Source: Martinezella tropici (GTDB lineage: Bacteria; Pseudomonadota; Alphaproteobacteria; Rhizobiales; Rhizobiaceae). From it: a DNA stretch of 64,000 bases. The stretch spans positions 186,001 through 250,000 of the forward strand of contig JUHI01000002.1 in assembly GCA_000799755.1 (NCBI GenBank), written 5' to 3'. Within the stretch, counting starts at the first letter, position 1. Each line of letters begins with the position of its first letter. The position numbers and the translations under genes are program-made. The notes beneath the pieces were generated by a model that ran no database searches, had not been told where the DNA came from, and saw only the letters and a list, made by a program, of their open reading frames with translations. Positions 37,010-46,118 of the stretch are shown piece after piece.

Positions 37010-38200
37010 TTACCGCTCGACCGATCCCGGCAACCTGTAGTCATCGACGCGGCCGACCGGCGCGGGGCCCATCAGACCCTTCTCGACCAGAAGATCGCGC
37101 GGCGACGATGTCGTCACGGTCGGGGAGGGCGTATTGCCCAGAAGTTGTGCGCCGCCGTCGAGATCGGGATCGGAGAGGCTCATCGGCTGCGTGCGGATGA
37201 TCTTTTCCGATTCCGCGCCGGGAAGGCTGGCCTGCTGCGCCGGCAGCGGATTGCCGGTATCCAGGCGCGTGATGTCGGGGCTTGCCTGATCGCCCAAGAT
37301 CCGGCGTGCCGACTTTTCCAGATAGAAGGCGAGCTTGCGCTTGCCTGCGGCCGTCAGATTGACTCCATCCGCCGTTCTTAGGCGCACTTGCTGGCCGTTG
37401 ATGTCGGAGCCGGTGACAATGAACTCGCCGTTCTGGTCGGTAAATCCGTCCCATATGTCGATGAATTCGCCACCGACGCTGGTCATCTGGCTTTGGTAGA
37501 CCTGATTGAGCTTGACGGCGCTCGCGGTCAGCTGATCGGAGCCGAAGGAGGGCAGTCCGACCCAGAGCAGCGGAATATGGCGGCTCGTCACCAGCTTGGC
37601 GAATTGCTGCACTCGCTCCTCATAGGCGAGAAACCACGGGTCCGTGCCGTATTTTTCATTGAGCCCGTCGCCGATCATCTGCTGGCGGTCGTTGGCGCCG
37701 ATCATGACGACGACCATAGACGGTTTCAGCTGGTCGATCATCCCGGGCAATTGCTGCGGCCAGTTGTAATAGTCCTGACGCACGAGACCGGAGGCGACAT
37801 TGCCGCGCGACTGAATGACGACGCCGGGGGAAGTGGAGAAGGCGTCCTCCAGCCCGGTTGCCAAGCCGCTTGCCAGGAAATCGCCGACGACAAGAATGGT
37901 CTTGGCATCGGGCAGCTTCTCTGCCGGCGGCGGCGTTGCCGGCTGCACGACTGGCTGGCGTGGCGGCGGGGTCGGCCGTTTCTTCGGCTGCACCTTGCGC
38001 CGTGGCGGCGGTTGTTCGACCGGCTGATCGGAGTAATCGGGCTCGCGGGTGCCGAACAGCATGTCGAACAGGTTTCGGCGGGGCCGCTCCTGGGCAGCGG
38101 CGGGGTTCGGCAGGCAGCCAAGCGCGATGACGGTCGTGAGGAACGCCGTCAGAACAACCTTCAAGATCACCATGGTCGCGCGGGCAGGTCGTTTCTTCAT
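37010..38200 (-). CDS. DUF459 SGNH-hydrolase-type exported protein
   Basis: This 396-residue protein has an N-terminal signal segment (MVILKVVLTAFLTTVIALG), a proline-rich linker (about 45-100) and an SGNH/GDSL-like domain (about 110-330). VVGDFLASGLA carries the block I region, where the usual Ser is replaced or shifted (GDFLAS). VMIGANDRQ is the block with Asn, and the TADGVNLTAAGKRKLA segment is in the position of the Asp-x-x-His block, apparently without His. Family members act on cell-wall or polysaccharide acyl groups; here activity is uncertain. I start at 38200 (AAAAGAAG before ATG). It lies 80 bp downstream of the lytic transglycosylase in the same direction. Confidence 0.8.
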   Translation of the reverse strand: MKKRPARATMVILKVVLTAFLTTVIALGCLPNPAAAQERPRRNLFDMLFGTREPDYSDQPVEQPPPRRKVQPKKRPTPPPRQPVVQPATPPPAEKLPDAKTILVVGDFLASGLATGLEDAFSTSPGVVIQSRGNVASGLVRQDYYNWPQQLPGMIDQLKPSMVVVMIGANDRQQMIGDGLNEKYGTDPWFLAYEERVQQFAKLVTSRHIPLLWVGLPSFGSDQLTASAVKLNQVYQSQMTSVGGEFIDIWDGFTDQNGEFIVTGSDINGQQVRLRTADGVNLTAAGKRKLAFYLEKSARRILGDQASPDITRLDTGNPLPAQQASLPGAESEKIIRTQPMSLSDPDLDGGAQLLGNTPSPTVTTSSPRDLLVEKGLMGPAPVGRVDDYRLPGSVER

Positions 38201-38280
38201 AGCTTCTTTTCCGCTCACGACCCCGTGGCCGCGTGAGGACGGCATGGCCGTCCGGCGATCCCGGAGCCGCTTGAGGCAGC

Positions 38281-39504
38281 CTACTTGCGCAGGGCTTTCA
38301 GCAGGTTCATCGACGGCTCGCCATCCGCATCCATGCCCATGCGCTCCTGAACGGCTGCAATCGCTGCCTTCGAGCCTGAGCCGAAATTGCCGTCGACGAC
38401 GCCGTCATAATAGCCGAGTTCCTTCAGGCGCGTCTGCAGCTCGAATTTCTGCTTGACGTCGAGCGTGCCGCTCGGGCGCGGCCAGGATTGCTGCATGCCG
38501 CCATAGCCGGCGATCTGATCCGCAAGCAGGCCGACGGCGAGCGCGTAGCTGTCGGAGGCGTTGTAGCGCTTGATGGTGAAGAAGTTGCCGGTCATCAGGA
38601 AGCCGGGACCATCCGGACCGCCGGGCATCTTCAGCTGGGCGCGGTCGGAGGTCTGGCGGAAGCCCTTGCCGTTCGGACGCACGAAACCGAGGGCGGCCCA
38701 TTGTGCGATCGTATGGGTCTTGCCGGCCTGGGCGCTGCCGCCCTTTGGTACGACGACTTCATAGCCCCAGGTGCGGCCGGTATCCCAGCCGTTCTTGGCG
38801 AGAAGATTGGCTGTCGTTGCCAATGCGTCCGGAATGGAATTCCAGATGTCGGCATGGCCGCTGCCATCGGCATCGACGGCGTAGAGCAGGTAGCTGGTCG
38901 GGATGAACTGCGTATGGCCCATGGCGCCGGCCCAGGAACCGTTCAGATCCTTGCGCGAGATATCGCCCTTCTGCAGGATCTTCAGCGCGGCGATGAGCTG
39001 CTTCTTGGCATAATTTGCCCGCTTCGGGTCGGCGTAGGCAAGCGTCGCCAGCGCGCGCGGCACATAATGCAGCCGGTCGTTCTTGGCGAGGACGGCGCCA
39101 TAATTCGACTCCATCGACCAGATGGCCAGCATGATATTGCGGTCGACGCCGAAGTGCTGTTCGAGCGTGCGCAGTGTGGACCCGTATTTGACTGCCATCT
39201 TGCGGCCAATATCGACCGTATAGGGATTGACACGGGAGTCGAGGTAATCCCAGACTTGGGACTTGAATTCCGGTTGGTACTGCGCCTTTTCGAGGACCGT
39301 GGGGTCTGGGTCCGTCACGCCGGCGAATGCATTGCGGTAAGTCGATTGCGTAATGCCGCTCTTTGCAGCGGTAGCGTAAAAGCCCGCGATCCATTTCTGG
39401 AACCCAGGGTCGGCATTGGCGTTAACGGGAAGGAATCCCGCGAAGGCGCCGAGCGCGAGCGCCAGAGCGAGACCAAGAAGGGAGTGTTTGCGGTTTACGG
39501 TCAT
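38281..39504 (-). CDS. Lytic murein transglycosylase (MltB type) with peptidoglycan-binding domain
   Basis: This periplasmic enzyme (407 residues) cleaves the glycan strand of peptidoglycan to form 1,6-anhydro-muropeptides. A signal peptide (about 1-31) is followed by the SLT_2/MltB catalytic domain (about 35-325), with the catalytic Glu132 in IWSMESNYG and the GAMGHTQFIPTSY segment. A C-terminal PG_binding_1 domain (about 345-405, LQTRLKELGYYDGVVDGNFG) follows. No lipobox is present, so it is a soluble form. It is followed by the DUF459 gene, suggesting shared work on the cell wall. Confidence 0.93.
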   Translation of the reverse strand: MTVNRKHSLLGLALALALGAFAGFLPVNANADPGFQKWIAGFYATAAKSGITQSTYRNAFAGVTDPDPTVLEKAQYQPEFKSQVWDYLDSRVNPYTVDIGRKMAVKYGSTLRTLEQHFGVDRNIMLAIWSMESNYGAVLAKNDRLHYVPRALATLAYADPKRANYAKKQLIAALKILQKGDISRKDLNGSWAGAMGHTQFIPTSYLLYAVDADGSGHADIWNSIPDALATTANLLAKNGWDTGRTWGYEVVVPKGGSAQAGKTHTIAQWAALGFVRPNGKGFRQTSDRAQLKMPGGPDGPGFLMTGNFFTIKRYNASDSYALAVGLLADQIAGYGGMQQSWPRPSGTLDVKQKFELQTRLKELGYYDGVVDGNFGSGSKAAIAAVQERMGMDADGEPSMNLLKALRK

Positions 39505-39707
39505 CTACAGCCTTGTCCATCAATCGTTGGATTTCGGTGCGGCGATGCACGTAGCATCGGCCCAAGCGTGACGCTAAACGAACGAAGTCAACAAATTCTT
39601 TACCATGGAAGTCCGGGCCAGTCATTATTTGCAAAACAGTAGCAAATTTAATCTACTGACCGTTAGAATGGCTTGGCGCCAACTGATTTAATGCCCAGGA
39701 GGTATGA

Positions 39708-40595
39708 GTGGGACAGCATAAGAAGGTTCGTAAGGCAGTATTTCCGGTTGCCGGGCTAGGGACGCGGTTCTTGCCGGCGACCAAGGCGGTGCCGAAGGAA
39801 ATGCTGACCGTCGTGGACAAGCCGGTGATTCAGTACGTCGTCGACGAGGCGATGGAAGCGGGCATCGAGCATTTCGTGTTCGTCACGGGCCGCAGCAAGC
39901 ACGTCATCGAAGACTATTTCGATATTCAGTTCGAGCTCGAGCAGACGCTGCGCCAGCGCAACAAGAACGCCGAGCTGTCGCTGCTGAACGGCCTGCTGCC
40001 GAAGGCCGGCACGGCGAGCTTCACGCGTCAGCAGGAGCCGCTCGGCCTTGGCCACGCCGTCTGGTGCGCCCGCGAGATCGTTGGCGACGAGCCCTTCGCG
40101 CTGCTGCTGCCCGACATGGTCATGCGCGCGGAAAAGGGCTGCATGAAGGGCATGATCGAACTCTATGAGCACAGCGGCGGCAACGTCATCGCCGTTGAAG
40201 AATGTGCCCCGGACCAAACCCATAAATACGGCATCGTCGGCGTCGGCGAGACGGTCGGCAACGGTTTCCGCATCACCGAGATGGTCGAGAAGCCGGCCAA
40301 GGGCACGGCTCCGTCCAACTTCTTCATCAATGGCCGCTATATCCTGCAGCCGGAAATCTTCCGTATTCTGGAAAGCCAGGAGCGCGGCGCCGGCAACGAG
40401 ATCCAGCTGACGGACGGCATGCTGAAGCTTGCCAAGACTCAGGATTTCGCCGGCTACCACTTCCAGGGCCAGACTTTCGACTGTGGCGCCAAGGATGGCT
40501 TCATCCTCGCCAACGTTGCCTTCGCGCTGGCGCGCGCCGATATCCGCCCGACCATCGAGGACGAATTCAAGGCGTTGATCGCCGCCCTGAAGTAA
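39708..40595 (+). CDS. galU: UTP-glucose-1-phosphate uridylyltransferase
   Basis: This 295-residue enzyme makes UDP-glucose, the donor for exopolysaccharide, LPS, cyclic glucan and trehalose synthesis (called ExoN in some rhizobia). The signature [18 protein letters not shown] lies near residues 16-33, and [13 protein letters not shown] is the sugar-phosphate site. The start is GTG at 39708, five bases after AGGAGG. An ATG at 39704 is out of frame and is only one base from the ribosome site, so it is not used. The gene is monocistronic and ends in a strong terminator. Confidence 0.95.
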   Translation: MGQHKKVRKAVFPVAGLGTRFLPATKAVPKEMLTVVDKPVIQYVVDEAMEAGIEHFVFVTGRSKHVIEDYFDIQFELEQTLRQRNKNAELSLLNGLLPKAGTASFTRQQEPLGLGHAVWCAREIVGDEPFALLLPDMVMRAEKGCMKGMIELYEHSGGNVIAVEECAPDQTHKYGIVGVGETVGNGFRITEMVEKPAKGTAPSNFFINGRYILQPEIFRILESQERGAGNEIQLTDGMLKLAKTQDFAGYHFQGQTFDCGAKDGFILANVAFALARADIRPTIEDEFKALIAALK

Positions 40596-40619
40596 GCCCT
40601 CGGACTTTCGGGGAAAATG

Positions 40620-40654
40620 TTGAGGCCCGGCACCTGCCGGGCCTCAATTCGTTT
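40620..40654 (+). terminator. Terminator between galU and the beta-barrel gene
   Basis: A perfect 12-bp stem TTGAGGCCCGGC/GCCGGGCCTCAA (loop ACCT) has T-rich sequence on either side. It sits between converging genes and probably works both ways. Confidence 0.88.
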
Positions 40655-40688
40655 GAGCGGAAGGGTCGGGTTTAGGCGAAGGCGGTGC

Positions 40689-42206
40689 TCAACGCTTGAC
40701 TGTCAGGCCCAGGCCGGCCTGGAACTGGCGCGTGCTGTCGCCGACATCGCGGGTCGTCAGCTGGTAGCCGACATTGCTGGTGAGATCGAGATAGCGGTTG
40801 ATCCCCCAGGTCAGGCCGAAAGCGGCATCGTATTCGACCTCGTCGGCGGCGCTGCCATTGGAAGGATAATTGCGCCAGATCGGTCCACCCGTCAGCTTGG
40901 CCGTGAGATCGTCGCGCAGCTGATGGCTGATCGTGCTCGTAAGCTGGTAGGCGGTGTAGCCGCTAAGGCCGGCCGTTGTCGAGGGCTGGACCGTGGTCGA
41001 AAGGCCGACACTGATATCCGTACCGCGCTGCGGCGACCAGGCGAGACTGCCATCGATCGTCGGCGAATCGACCGATGCGAGGCGCGAATCGTCGAATTGC
41101 GTATGCTGGTAGCCGAAGCCGAGCTCGCCCTTGAATTTTTCTCCGAGATCGAATTCGACGCCGGCCTTGCCGCCATAGCTCTGGTTCGAGCGGGCGTAGC
41201 CATTGCTGTCACGGGTCTGGTCGTAAACGGCGCGGCCAAGGTCGACTTCGACGAAGGGGATGATCGCCGGCGACAGTTCGTAGCCGATGCGTCCGCGCCA
41301 GGCGCCGGCCGTCTGGTTACGGTCGCTGAGAGTGACCGTCGTCCCATCGGAGAGCACGGCATCGGAATAGACGCTGCGTGTCAGCGCTATGGCCGTCGTG
41401 CCGCGCAGCAGGCCGAAATCGCGCTCCAGTGAGAGCCCGGCCGTGTACTGATTGACGGCGGACTGCTTCGCGGCGCCGGCGATCGCATTCGGGTCGCTCG
41501 TATCCTCGCGGTAGAATTGATAGCCTGCGGTGATATGCGCCGTCGTGTCGGCGGGAAGATCGAGACGCAAGTCGGCATTGAGGTTGACGGTCGGCTTTTC
41601 CTCGCCGGTGCCGCTGATGTTCTTCTGCCAGACGCCCTCGCCGGTGATGGTCAGGGCATGCCGGTCCCAGTCCGAAGTCAGGGTGCTGCGCAGATCGGTC
41701 TGCAGGAAGCCGCGATTGTCCTTGGTGTCGCCGGTGCGATCCCGTTCGATATTGATCGATTGGTTGATTGAAGGCTTCAGGGTGAACGTGCCGAGCGGTA
41801 TGCCCTGGACGTCGGCGCGATCCGGATGCTGGCGGGTCCTCAGGCCATCGACGGTCGGCTCCTGCACGTTGACGCGGCGCAGATCGTTATCCAGCGTCGA
41901 GCCCGTCGTCGTAGGGTCGATGCCGGTAAGGCGCAGTGGTGCGTTCAACGGTGCGTCGCTGGAGGCCGATGTCTGGTTTACCGGTGTGGTCGTCTGGCTA
42001 TTGGCTGTGGACGCGGCATTCGGATCGGTCGGGGATGCCGATATCGGGGCCGGCAAGGTGTCGTCGGTGGTCTGATCCGCCGGCAGCGATTGCGCATTTG
42101 CCGGCGGCGGCGCGGCGAATGCGATACCCCAGCCGAGCAGGGCGGTGGTCGCCCATGCCGACAGCCGGAGGGTACCATGACCCGCCTTGTCCTTGCCGAT
42201 GCCCAT
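40689..42206 (-). CDS. Outer-membrane beta-barrel protein (BBP2-like)
   Basis: This 505-residue protein has a signal peptide (about 1-39, ending ANAQS), a low-complexity Pro/Ser/Thr/Asp linker (40-105) and a C-terminal barrel of alternating strands (about 130-505) of the putative beta-barrel porin 2 type. Strand-like repeats include INQSINIERD, HALTITGEGVWQ and FKGELGFGYQHTQF. It does not end with the usual aromatic residue. Proteins of this family in rhizobia are often near polysaccharide genes and may help in export or anchoring; the role here is unknown. It is a single gene. Confidence 0.82.
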   Translation of the reverse strand: MGIGKDKAGHGTLRLSAWATTALLGWGIAFAAPPPANAQSLPADQTTDDTLPAPISASPTDPNAASTANSQTTTPVNQTSASSDAPLNAPLRLTGIDPTTTGSTLDNDLRRVNVQEPTVDGLRTRQHPDRADVQGIPLGTFTLKPSINQSINIERDRTGDTKDNRGFLQTDLRSTLTSDWDRHALTITGEGVWQKNISGTGEEKPTVNLNADLRLDLPADTTAHITAGYQFYREDTSDPNAIAGAAKQSAVNQYTAGLSLERDFGLLRGTTAIALTRSVYSDAVLSDGTTVTLSDRNQTAGAWRGRIGYELSPAIIPFVEVDLGRAVYDQTRDSNGYARSNQSYGGKAGVEFDLGEKFKGELGFGYQHTQFDDSRLASVDSPTIDGSLAWSPQRGTDISVGLSTTVQPSTTAGLSGYTAYQLTSTISHQLRDDLTAKLTGGPIWRNYPSNGSAADEVEYDAAFGLTWGINRYLDLTSNVGYQLTTRDVGDSTRQFQAGLGLTVKR

Positions 42207-42403
42207 GTCGCTTATATCTGACCCTGCTGGAAATGACCTAAATTCTTACCCAAGTGTAAAGCCGCGTGGTTAACGCTTGGTTGCCAAGCGATGGCGACAA
42301 GAAAGGATTTGATAATATTATCGGGAAGGCGTTGCCGGCGGTCGCCGGCGCCATAAGTCGATCTTTGGTGGACAGATTTGCAGAAAAGCGTTAGGCCTCG
42401 CTC

Positions 42404-43399
42404 ATGAATAAGAGAGCTGTAAGACTGATCGAGAACGGTGCGATCGAATCCGCGATTCGAACGATCGAGACCGAAAGACGGGGTATGGAAGCGCTGGAAC
42501 GCGCTTTGGCCAATGGTCTGGCCGAGCCCTTCAGCCGTGCCGTCGAGATCATCGGCGATATCAGCGGCCGCGTCGTCATCACCGGCGTTGGCAAAAGCGG
42601 CCATATCGGCAACAAGCTCGCCGCAAGCCTGGCTTCCACCGGGACGCCGGCTTTCTTCGTCCATCCAGTCGAAGCCAATCATGGCGATCTGGGCATGATC
42701 ACACAGGACGATGTCATCGTCGCGATCTCCTGGGGCGGCGAAAGCGCCGAGCTGCGCGGCATCATCAGCTATTCCCGCCGCTTCTCGATCCCGATGATCG
42801 CCATCACGGCCGGCGAGACTTCGACATTGGCGCGCGAATCGGATGTGGTGCTGCTGCTGCCGAAAGAGCAGGAAGCCTGCCCGCACGGGCTGGCGCCGAC
42901 CACATCGACGCTGCTGCAGCTTGCCATCGGCGATGCGCTGACCGTGGCGCTGCTGGAAGCGCGCGGCTTCACCGCCGAGGATTTCCGTACGTTCCATCCA
43001 GGCGGCAAGCTGGGCGCCAGCCTCTCGCATGTCGCGGATATCATGCACAAGGGCGATCGCGTGCCGCTGGTCAAACTCGGAACCGGCATGCCCGAAGCGG
43101 CGATGACGTTGTCGCAAATGCGTTTCGGCTGCGTCGGCGTGATTGACGATGAAGGTTGCCTTTGCGGCATCGTTACCGATGGCGACATTGCCCGCAATCT
43201 CGGGACGAGCCTTGCCGAGATGCGTGTGGACGAGGTGATGACCCGCAATCCGAAGACGGTGAAGGAAACGACGCTGGCGACAAGCGCCATGGCCGTGCTC
43301 AACCGTCACAATATCTCGGCTCTCATGGTCATCGATGAAGCGCGCCGGCCGATCGGCGTCGTGCATTTCCACGATCTGCTGCGGATCGGCGTCGCCTGA
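42404..43399 (+). CDS. kdsD: Arabinose-5-phosphate isomerase
   Basis: This 331-residue KpsF/GutQ-family enzyme converts ribulose-5-phosphate to arabinose-5-phosphate, the first step of KDO synthesis for lipopolysaccharide or capsule. The SIS domain spans about 30-180, with the GVGKSGHIGNKLAAS motif and the HGLAPTTSTLLQLAIGDALT segment. Two CBS domains follow (about 210-330). The stop at 43397-43399 directly abuts the stop of the convergent nfeD gene, with no base between them. No other KDO genes are adjacent. Confidence 0.94.
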   Translation: MNKRAVRLIENGAIESAIRTIETERRGMEALERALANGLAEPFSRAVEIIGDISGRVVITGVGKSGHIGNKLAASLASTGTPAFFVHPVEANHGDLGMITQDDVIVAISWGGESAELRGIISYSRRFSIPMIAITAGETSTLARESDVVLLLPKEQEACPHGLAPTTSTLLQLAIGDALTVALLEARGFTAEDFRTFHPGGKLGASLSHVADIMHKGDRVPLVKLGTGMPEAAMTLSQMRFGCVGVIDDEGCLCGIVTDGDIARNLGTSLAEMRVDEVMTRNPKTVKETTLATSAMAVLNRHNISALMVIDEARRPIGVVHFHDLLRIGVA

Positions 43400-43858
43400 T
43401 CAGACCGGTTCGACCGTAAGGTCGCGGCCGTTGCTGGCGACGACCTTGACGCGGGTGCCGATGGGCAGGTCCGGTCCGTTGACCGTCCAATAGGTATCGT
43501 TCAAGCGAATGCGCCCCCGGCCTTCGGCGATCGGCTGGTCAAGGGTTGCCGTGCGCCCGACGAGGCTGGCGCTGCGCTGGTTCAGGAAGGGTTCGTCGGT
43601 CACCTGGTTGTTGTTATAGAGATAACGACGGCCGATGAGGGTGACGATCACAGCCGTGGCCGCAAAGACCAATCCCTGAACCTGCCAGATCCAGAAGCTG
43701 TTCTCCCAGAAAAGAAGCGACAAGGCGCCGACGATGATGCCGGCAAGCCCGATCCACACCAGGAAAAAGCCTGGCAGGATCAGCTCGGCGGCCAGCAGCA
43801 CCAGACCCACGAGCCACCAGCTCCAGGGGCCGAGTTCGACGATGAGATTGTCGAACAT
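43400..43858 (-). CDS. NfeD family membrane protein
   Basis: This short NfeD protein (152 residues) has an N-terminal hydrophobic region with three to four helices (about 12-78) and a C-terminal OB-fold (about 95-152). It pairs with the SPFH gene one base upstream, the usual arrangement; in other bacteria these pairs organise membrane microdomains and assist proteases or trafficking. The stop touches the kdsD stop with no intergenic space, so the transcript ends must overlap. Confidence 0.92.
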   Translation of the reverse strand: MFDNLIVELGPWSWWLVGLVLLAAELILPGFFLVWIGLAGIIVGALSLLFWENSFWIWQVQGLVFAATAVIVTLIGRRYLYNNNQVTDEPFLNQRSASLVGRTATLDQPIAEGRGRIRLNDTYWTVNGPDLPIGTRVKVVASNGRDLTVEPV

Positions 43859-43859
43859 C

Positions 43860-44876
43860 TCAAGTCTCCTTCGAGGTCAACGGATTGACCGACGGCGTGG
43901 TGCGCGCGGCGGAGGGGCGCGGGCGATTGGGTTGTGGCGCGCCGTTGCCGTCGCCATTGTCGCCGAAGACTTCGCGGGCGATGGCGCCGATGCCGCCGAG
44001 CGAACCGATGATGGAGCTTGCCTCCATGGGCATGAGCACGATCTTGGAATTGTTGGCCGAGCCGATCGCGGTCAGGGCTTCGGTGTATTTCTGTGCGACG
44101 AAGTAGTTGATGGCCTGCACGTTGCCTTCGGCAATCGCCTCGGACACCACGCGGGTCGCCTTGGCTTCTGCTTCCGCGAGGCGTTCGCGGGCTTCGGCAT
44201 TGCGAAATGCCGCTTCGCGCTGGCCCTCGGCCTGCAGCACGGCTGCCTGTTTGGCGCCTTCGGCGCGCAGGATCTGGGCGTTGCGCAGGCCTTCTGCCTC
44301 AAGAACCTGGGCGCGCTTTTCGCGCTCGGCCTTCATCTGCCGGCCCATGGCATCAACGAGATCCTTCGGCGGCTGGATGTCCTTGATCTCCACGCGCGTT
44401 ACCTTGATGCCCCAGGGTTCGACCGCCTCATCGACGACGCGCAGCAGCCGCTCGTTGATGGCATCGCGATTGGACAGGAGTTCGTCCAGGTCCATCGAGC
44501 CCATGACCGAACGGATGTTGGTCTTGGTGAGGTTGAGGATCGCGCTTTCGAGATTGGTGATCTGATAGGCGGCCTGCGCCGCGTTCAGGACCTGGAAGAA
44601 GGCCACCGCATCGGCGGAGATGCTGGCGTTGTCCTTGGTGATGACCTCTTGCGTCGGCACGGCCAACACCTGTTCCATCACATTCATCCGCATGCCGATC
44701 GTTTCAATGAAAGGCACGATCAGATTGAGACCTGGTTCCAGCGTGCGGATGTAGCGGCCGAAGCGCTGGACCGTGTACCGATAGCCCTGCGGCACGGTCT
44801 TGATGCCGGCAAACAGCACCAGGATGACCAAAACCACCAGGGCAATCACGACGATACTGAAACCACCGACCACCAT
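43860..44876 (-). CDS. qmcA: SPFH/Band 7 protein (QmcA/stomatin type)
   Basis: This 338-residue membrane-anchored protein has one N-terminal transmembrane helix (about 5-25), the SPFH/Band 7 domain (about 27-190, TVPQGYRYTVQRFGRYIRTLEPG) and an Ala/Glu/Lys-rich coiled coil (about 185-250). A Pro/Asn-rich tail follows. It forms large oligomers at the membrane in homologs. It is the first gene of a two-gene operon with nfeD, with one base between stop and start. Confidence 0.92.
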   Translation of the reverse strand: MVVGGFSIVVIALVVLVILVLFAGIKTVPQGYRYTVQRFGRYIRTLEPGLNLIVPFIETIGMRMNVMEQVLAVPTQEVITKDNASISADAVAFFQVLNAAQAAYQITNLESAILNLTKTNIRSVMGSMDLDELLSNRDAINERLLRVVDEAVEPWGIKVTRVEIKDIQPPKDLVDAMGRQMKAEREKRAQVLEAEGLRNAQILRAEGAKQAAVLQAEGQREAAFRNAEARERLAEAEAKATRVVSEAIAEGNVQAINYFVAQKYTEALTAIGSANNSKIVLMPMEASSIIGSLGGIGAIAREVFGDNGDGNGAPQPNRPRPSAARTTPSVNPLTSKET

Positions 44877-45176
44877 CGAACTCCTCCATGAACGCGCCCG
44901 CCCGTGGCAGGCTTGCGTCGCGTAAAACGCTGCCGTTCGGCCTCCTGTACCCGGTCGAGTCCATGAGGAGGCAGCTCAATCAAATGTGGTGAGTTAGCAT
45001 GTTCTCGGCAAGTGAGGAATGGGCTGCGGAGGGTGCTTTGCTGCGGGAGTGATCACCCAATCGCTGTCCGGGTCTTGCGCCCGGCGATTGATGTTCATAC
45101 CTTATGATAGAAATCTCCGGCTCCGCTGCCACGCAGCCTTTCGGGCCAAGCCATCGCGCATCATCAGGGTGAAGCT
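44877..45176. other. Intergenic region between qmcA and the PDZ protein
   Basis: No gene is seen in this 300-base divergent region. It contains an imperfect hairpin with outer stem CAATCG/CGATTG and inner stem CCGGG/CCCGG (45058-45090) about 90 bp before the rightward gene. No clear promoter consensus was found. Confidence 0.4.
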
Positions 45177-46085
45177 ATGAACTTAGATAGGACCTTGCGG
45201 TCGGTTGTGGCCGTGCACGCCTCAATTCCGGAAGACGCCTTTACGGCCCCAACGCTCGGTACCCGCAGGGAAGGCAGTGGCGTCGTCATCCGTGGAAACG
45301 GTCTGGTACTGACGATCGGTTATCTGATTACCGAAGCCGACGAGGTCTGGCTCACGACCAATAGCGGCCGCGTCGTGCCTGGCCACGCGCTGGCTTACGA
45401 TCAGGAAACGGGGTTCGGCCTGGTGCAGGCGCTCGGGCCGCTCGACGTGCCCGCCCTGGAATTCGGCGACACCAACAAGGCCGATATCGGCGATGAAGTC
45501 GTCGTCGCCGACGGGATCGGCCAGTTCGTCGAGGCGAAGATCGTCGCGAAGCAGGAGTTTGCCGGCTATTGGGAGTATCTGCTCGATGAGGCGATCTTCA
45601 CGGCGCCGGCGCATCCCTCCTGGGGCGGGGCAGCTCTTGTCGACGAGGACGGCAAGCTGCTCGGCATCGGCTCGCTGCACCTGCAGATGGCGACCCAAGA
45701 CGGCGACAGCGCCGATATCAACATGATTGTGCCGATCAATCTCTTGACGCCGATTCTCGACGATCTGATCAAGCGCGGCCGCGTCAACAAGCCGCCGCGG
45801 CCCTGGCTCGGAGCCTTTTCCGCCGAGAGCAATGGCGAGGTCGTCGTCATGAGCGTCACCGAAGGCGGTCCGGCCGCGAAGGCTGGCTTGCGCCGTGGCG
45901 ACGTCATTTCCGAAATCCGCGATGGTGAAGTCGACGGTCTCGCTGATTTCTACCGCAAGATCTGGCAGAGCGGTCCAGCCGGCTCCGAGATCCCCATGCG
46001 GGTGTTGCGCGATGGCCGCGAGGCCTGGCTGCGCGTTAAATCAGCCGATCGCGGCAGCTTCCTCAAGAAGCCGCAGCTTCAATAG
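45177..46085 (+). CDS. Trypsin-fold PDZ protein without catalytic residues (HtrA-like pseudoprotease)
   Basis: This 302-residue protein resembles the S1C (HtrA/Deg) family: a trypsin-like part (about 1-195) starts with GSGVVIRGNGLVLT, and a PDZ domain (about 207-290, VVMSVTEGGPAAKAGLRRGDVI) follows. All three catalytic positions are changed: His to Tyr49 (LTIGYLI instead of LTNxHV), Asp to Gly79 (DQETGF instead of DxxTD), Ser to Trp149 (PSWGG instead of GNSGG). It also lacks a signal peptide. It is thus probably a cytoplasmic binding or scaffolding protein and not a protease. It may bind C-terminal peptides through its PDZ domain. The gene looks intact and under selection, since the fold motifs are kept. 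Confidence 0.85.
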   Translation: MNLDRTLRSVVAVHASIPEDAFTAPTLGTRREGSGVVIRGNGLVLTIGYLITEADEVWLTTNSGRVVPGHALAYDQETGFGLVQALGPLDVPALEFGDTNKADIGDEVVVADGIGQFVEAKIVAKQEFAGYWEYLLDEAIFTAPAHPSWGGAALVDEDGKLLGIGSLHLQMATQDGDSADINMIVPINLLTPILDDLIKRGRVNKPPRPWLGAFSAESNGEVVVMSVTEGGPAAKAGLRRGDVISEIRDGEVDGLADFYRKIWQSGPAGSEIPMRVLRDGREAWLRVKSADRGSFLKKPQLQ

Positions 46086-46118
46086 AACTGTGTCGCCGGC
46101 ATTGCTGCCGGCGGTCCC

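Noticed and set aside
39704..39721. ATG start upstream of galU
   Set aside because: It opens only a five-codon frame and is one base from the ribosome site; GTG at 39708 is in frame with GalU.
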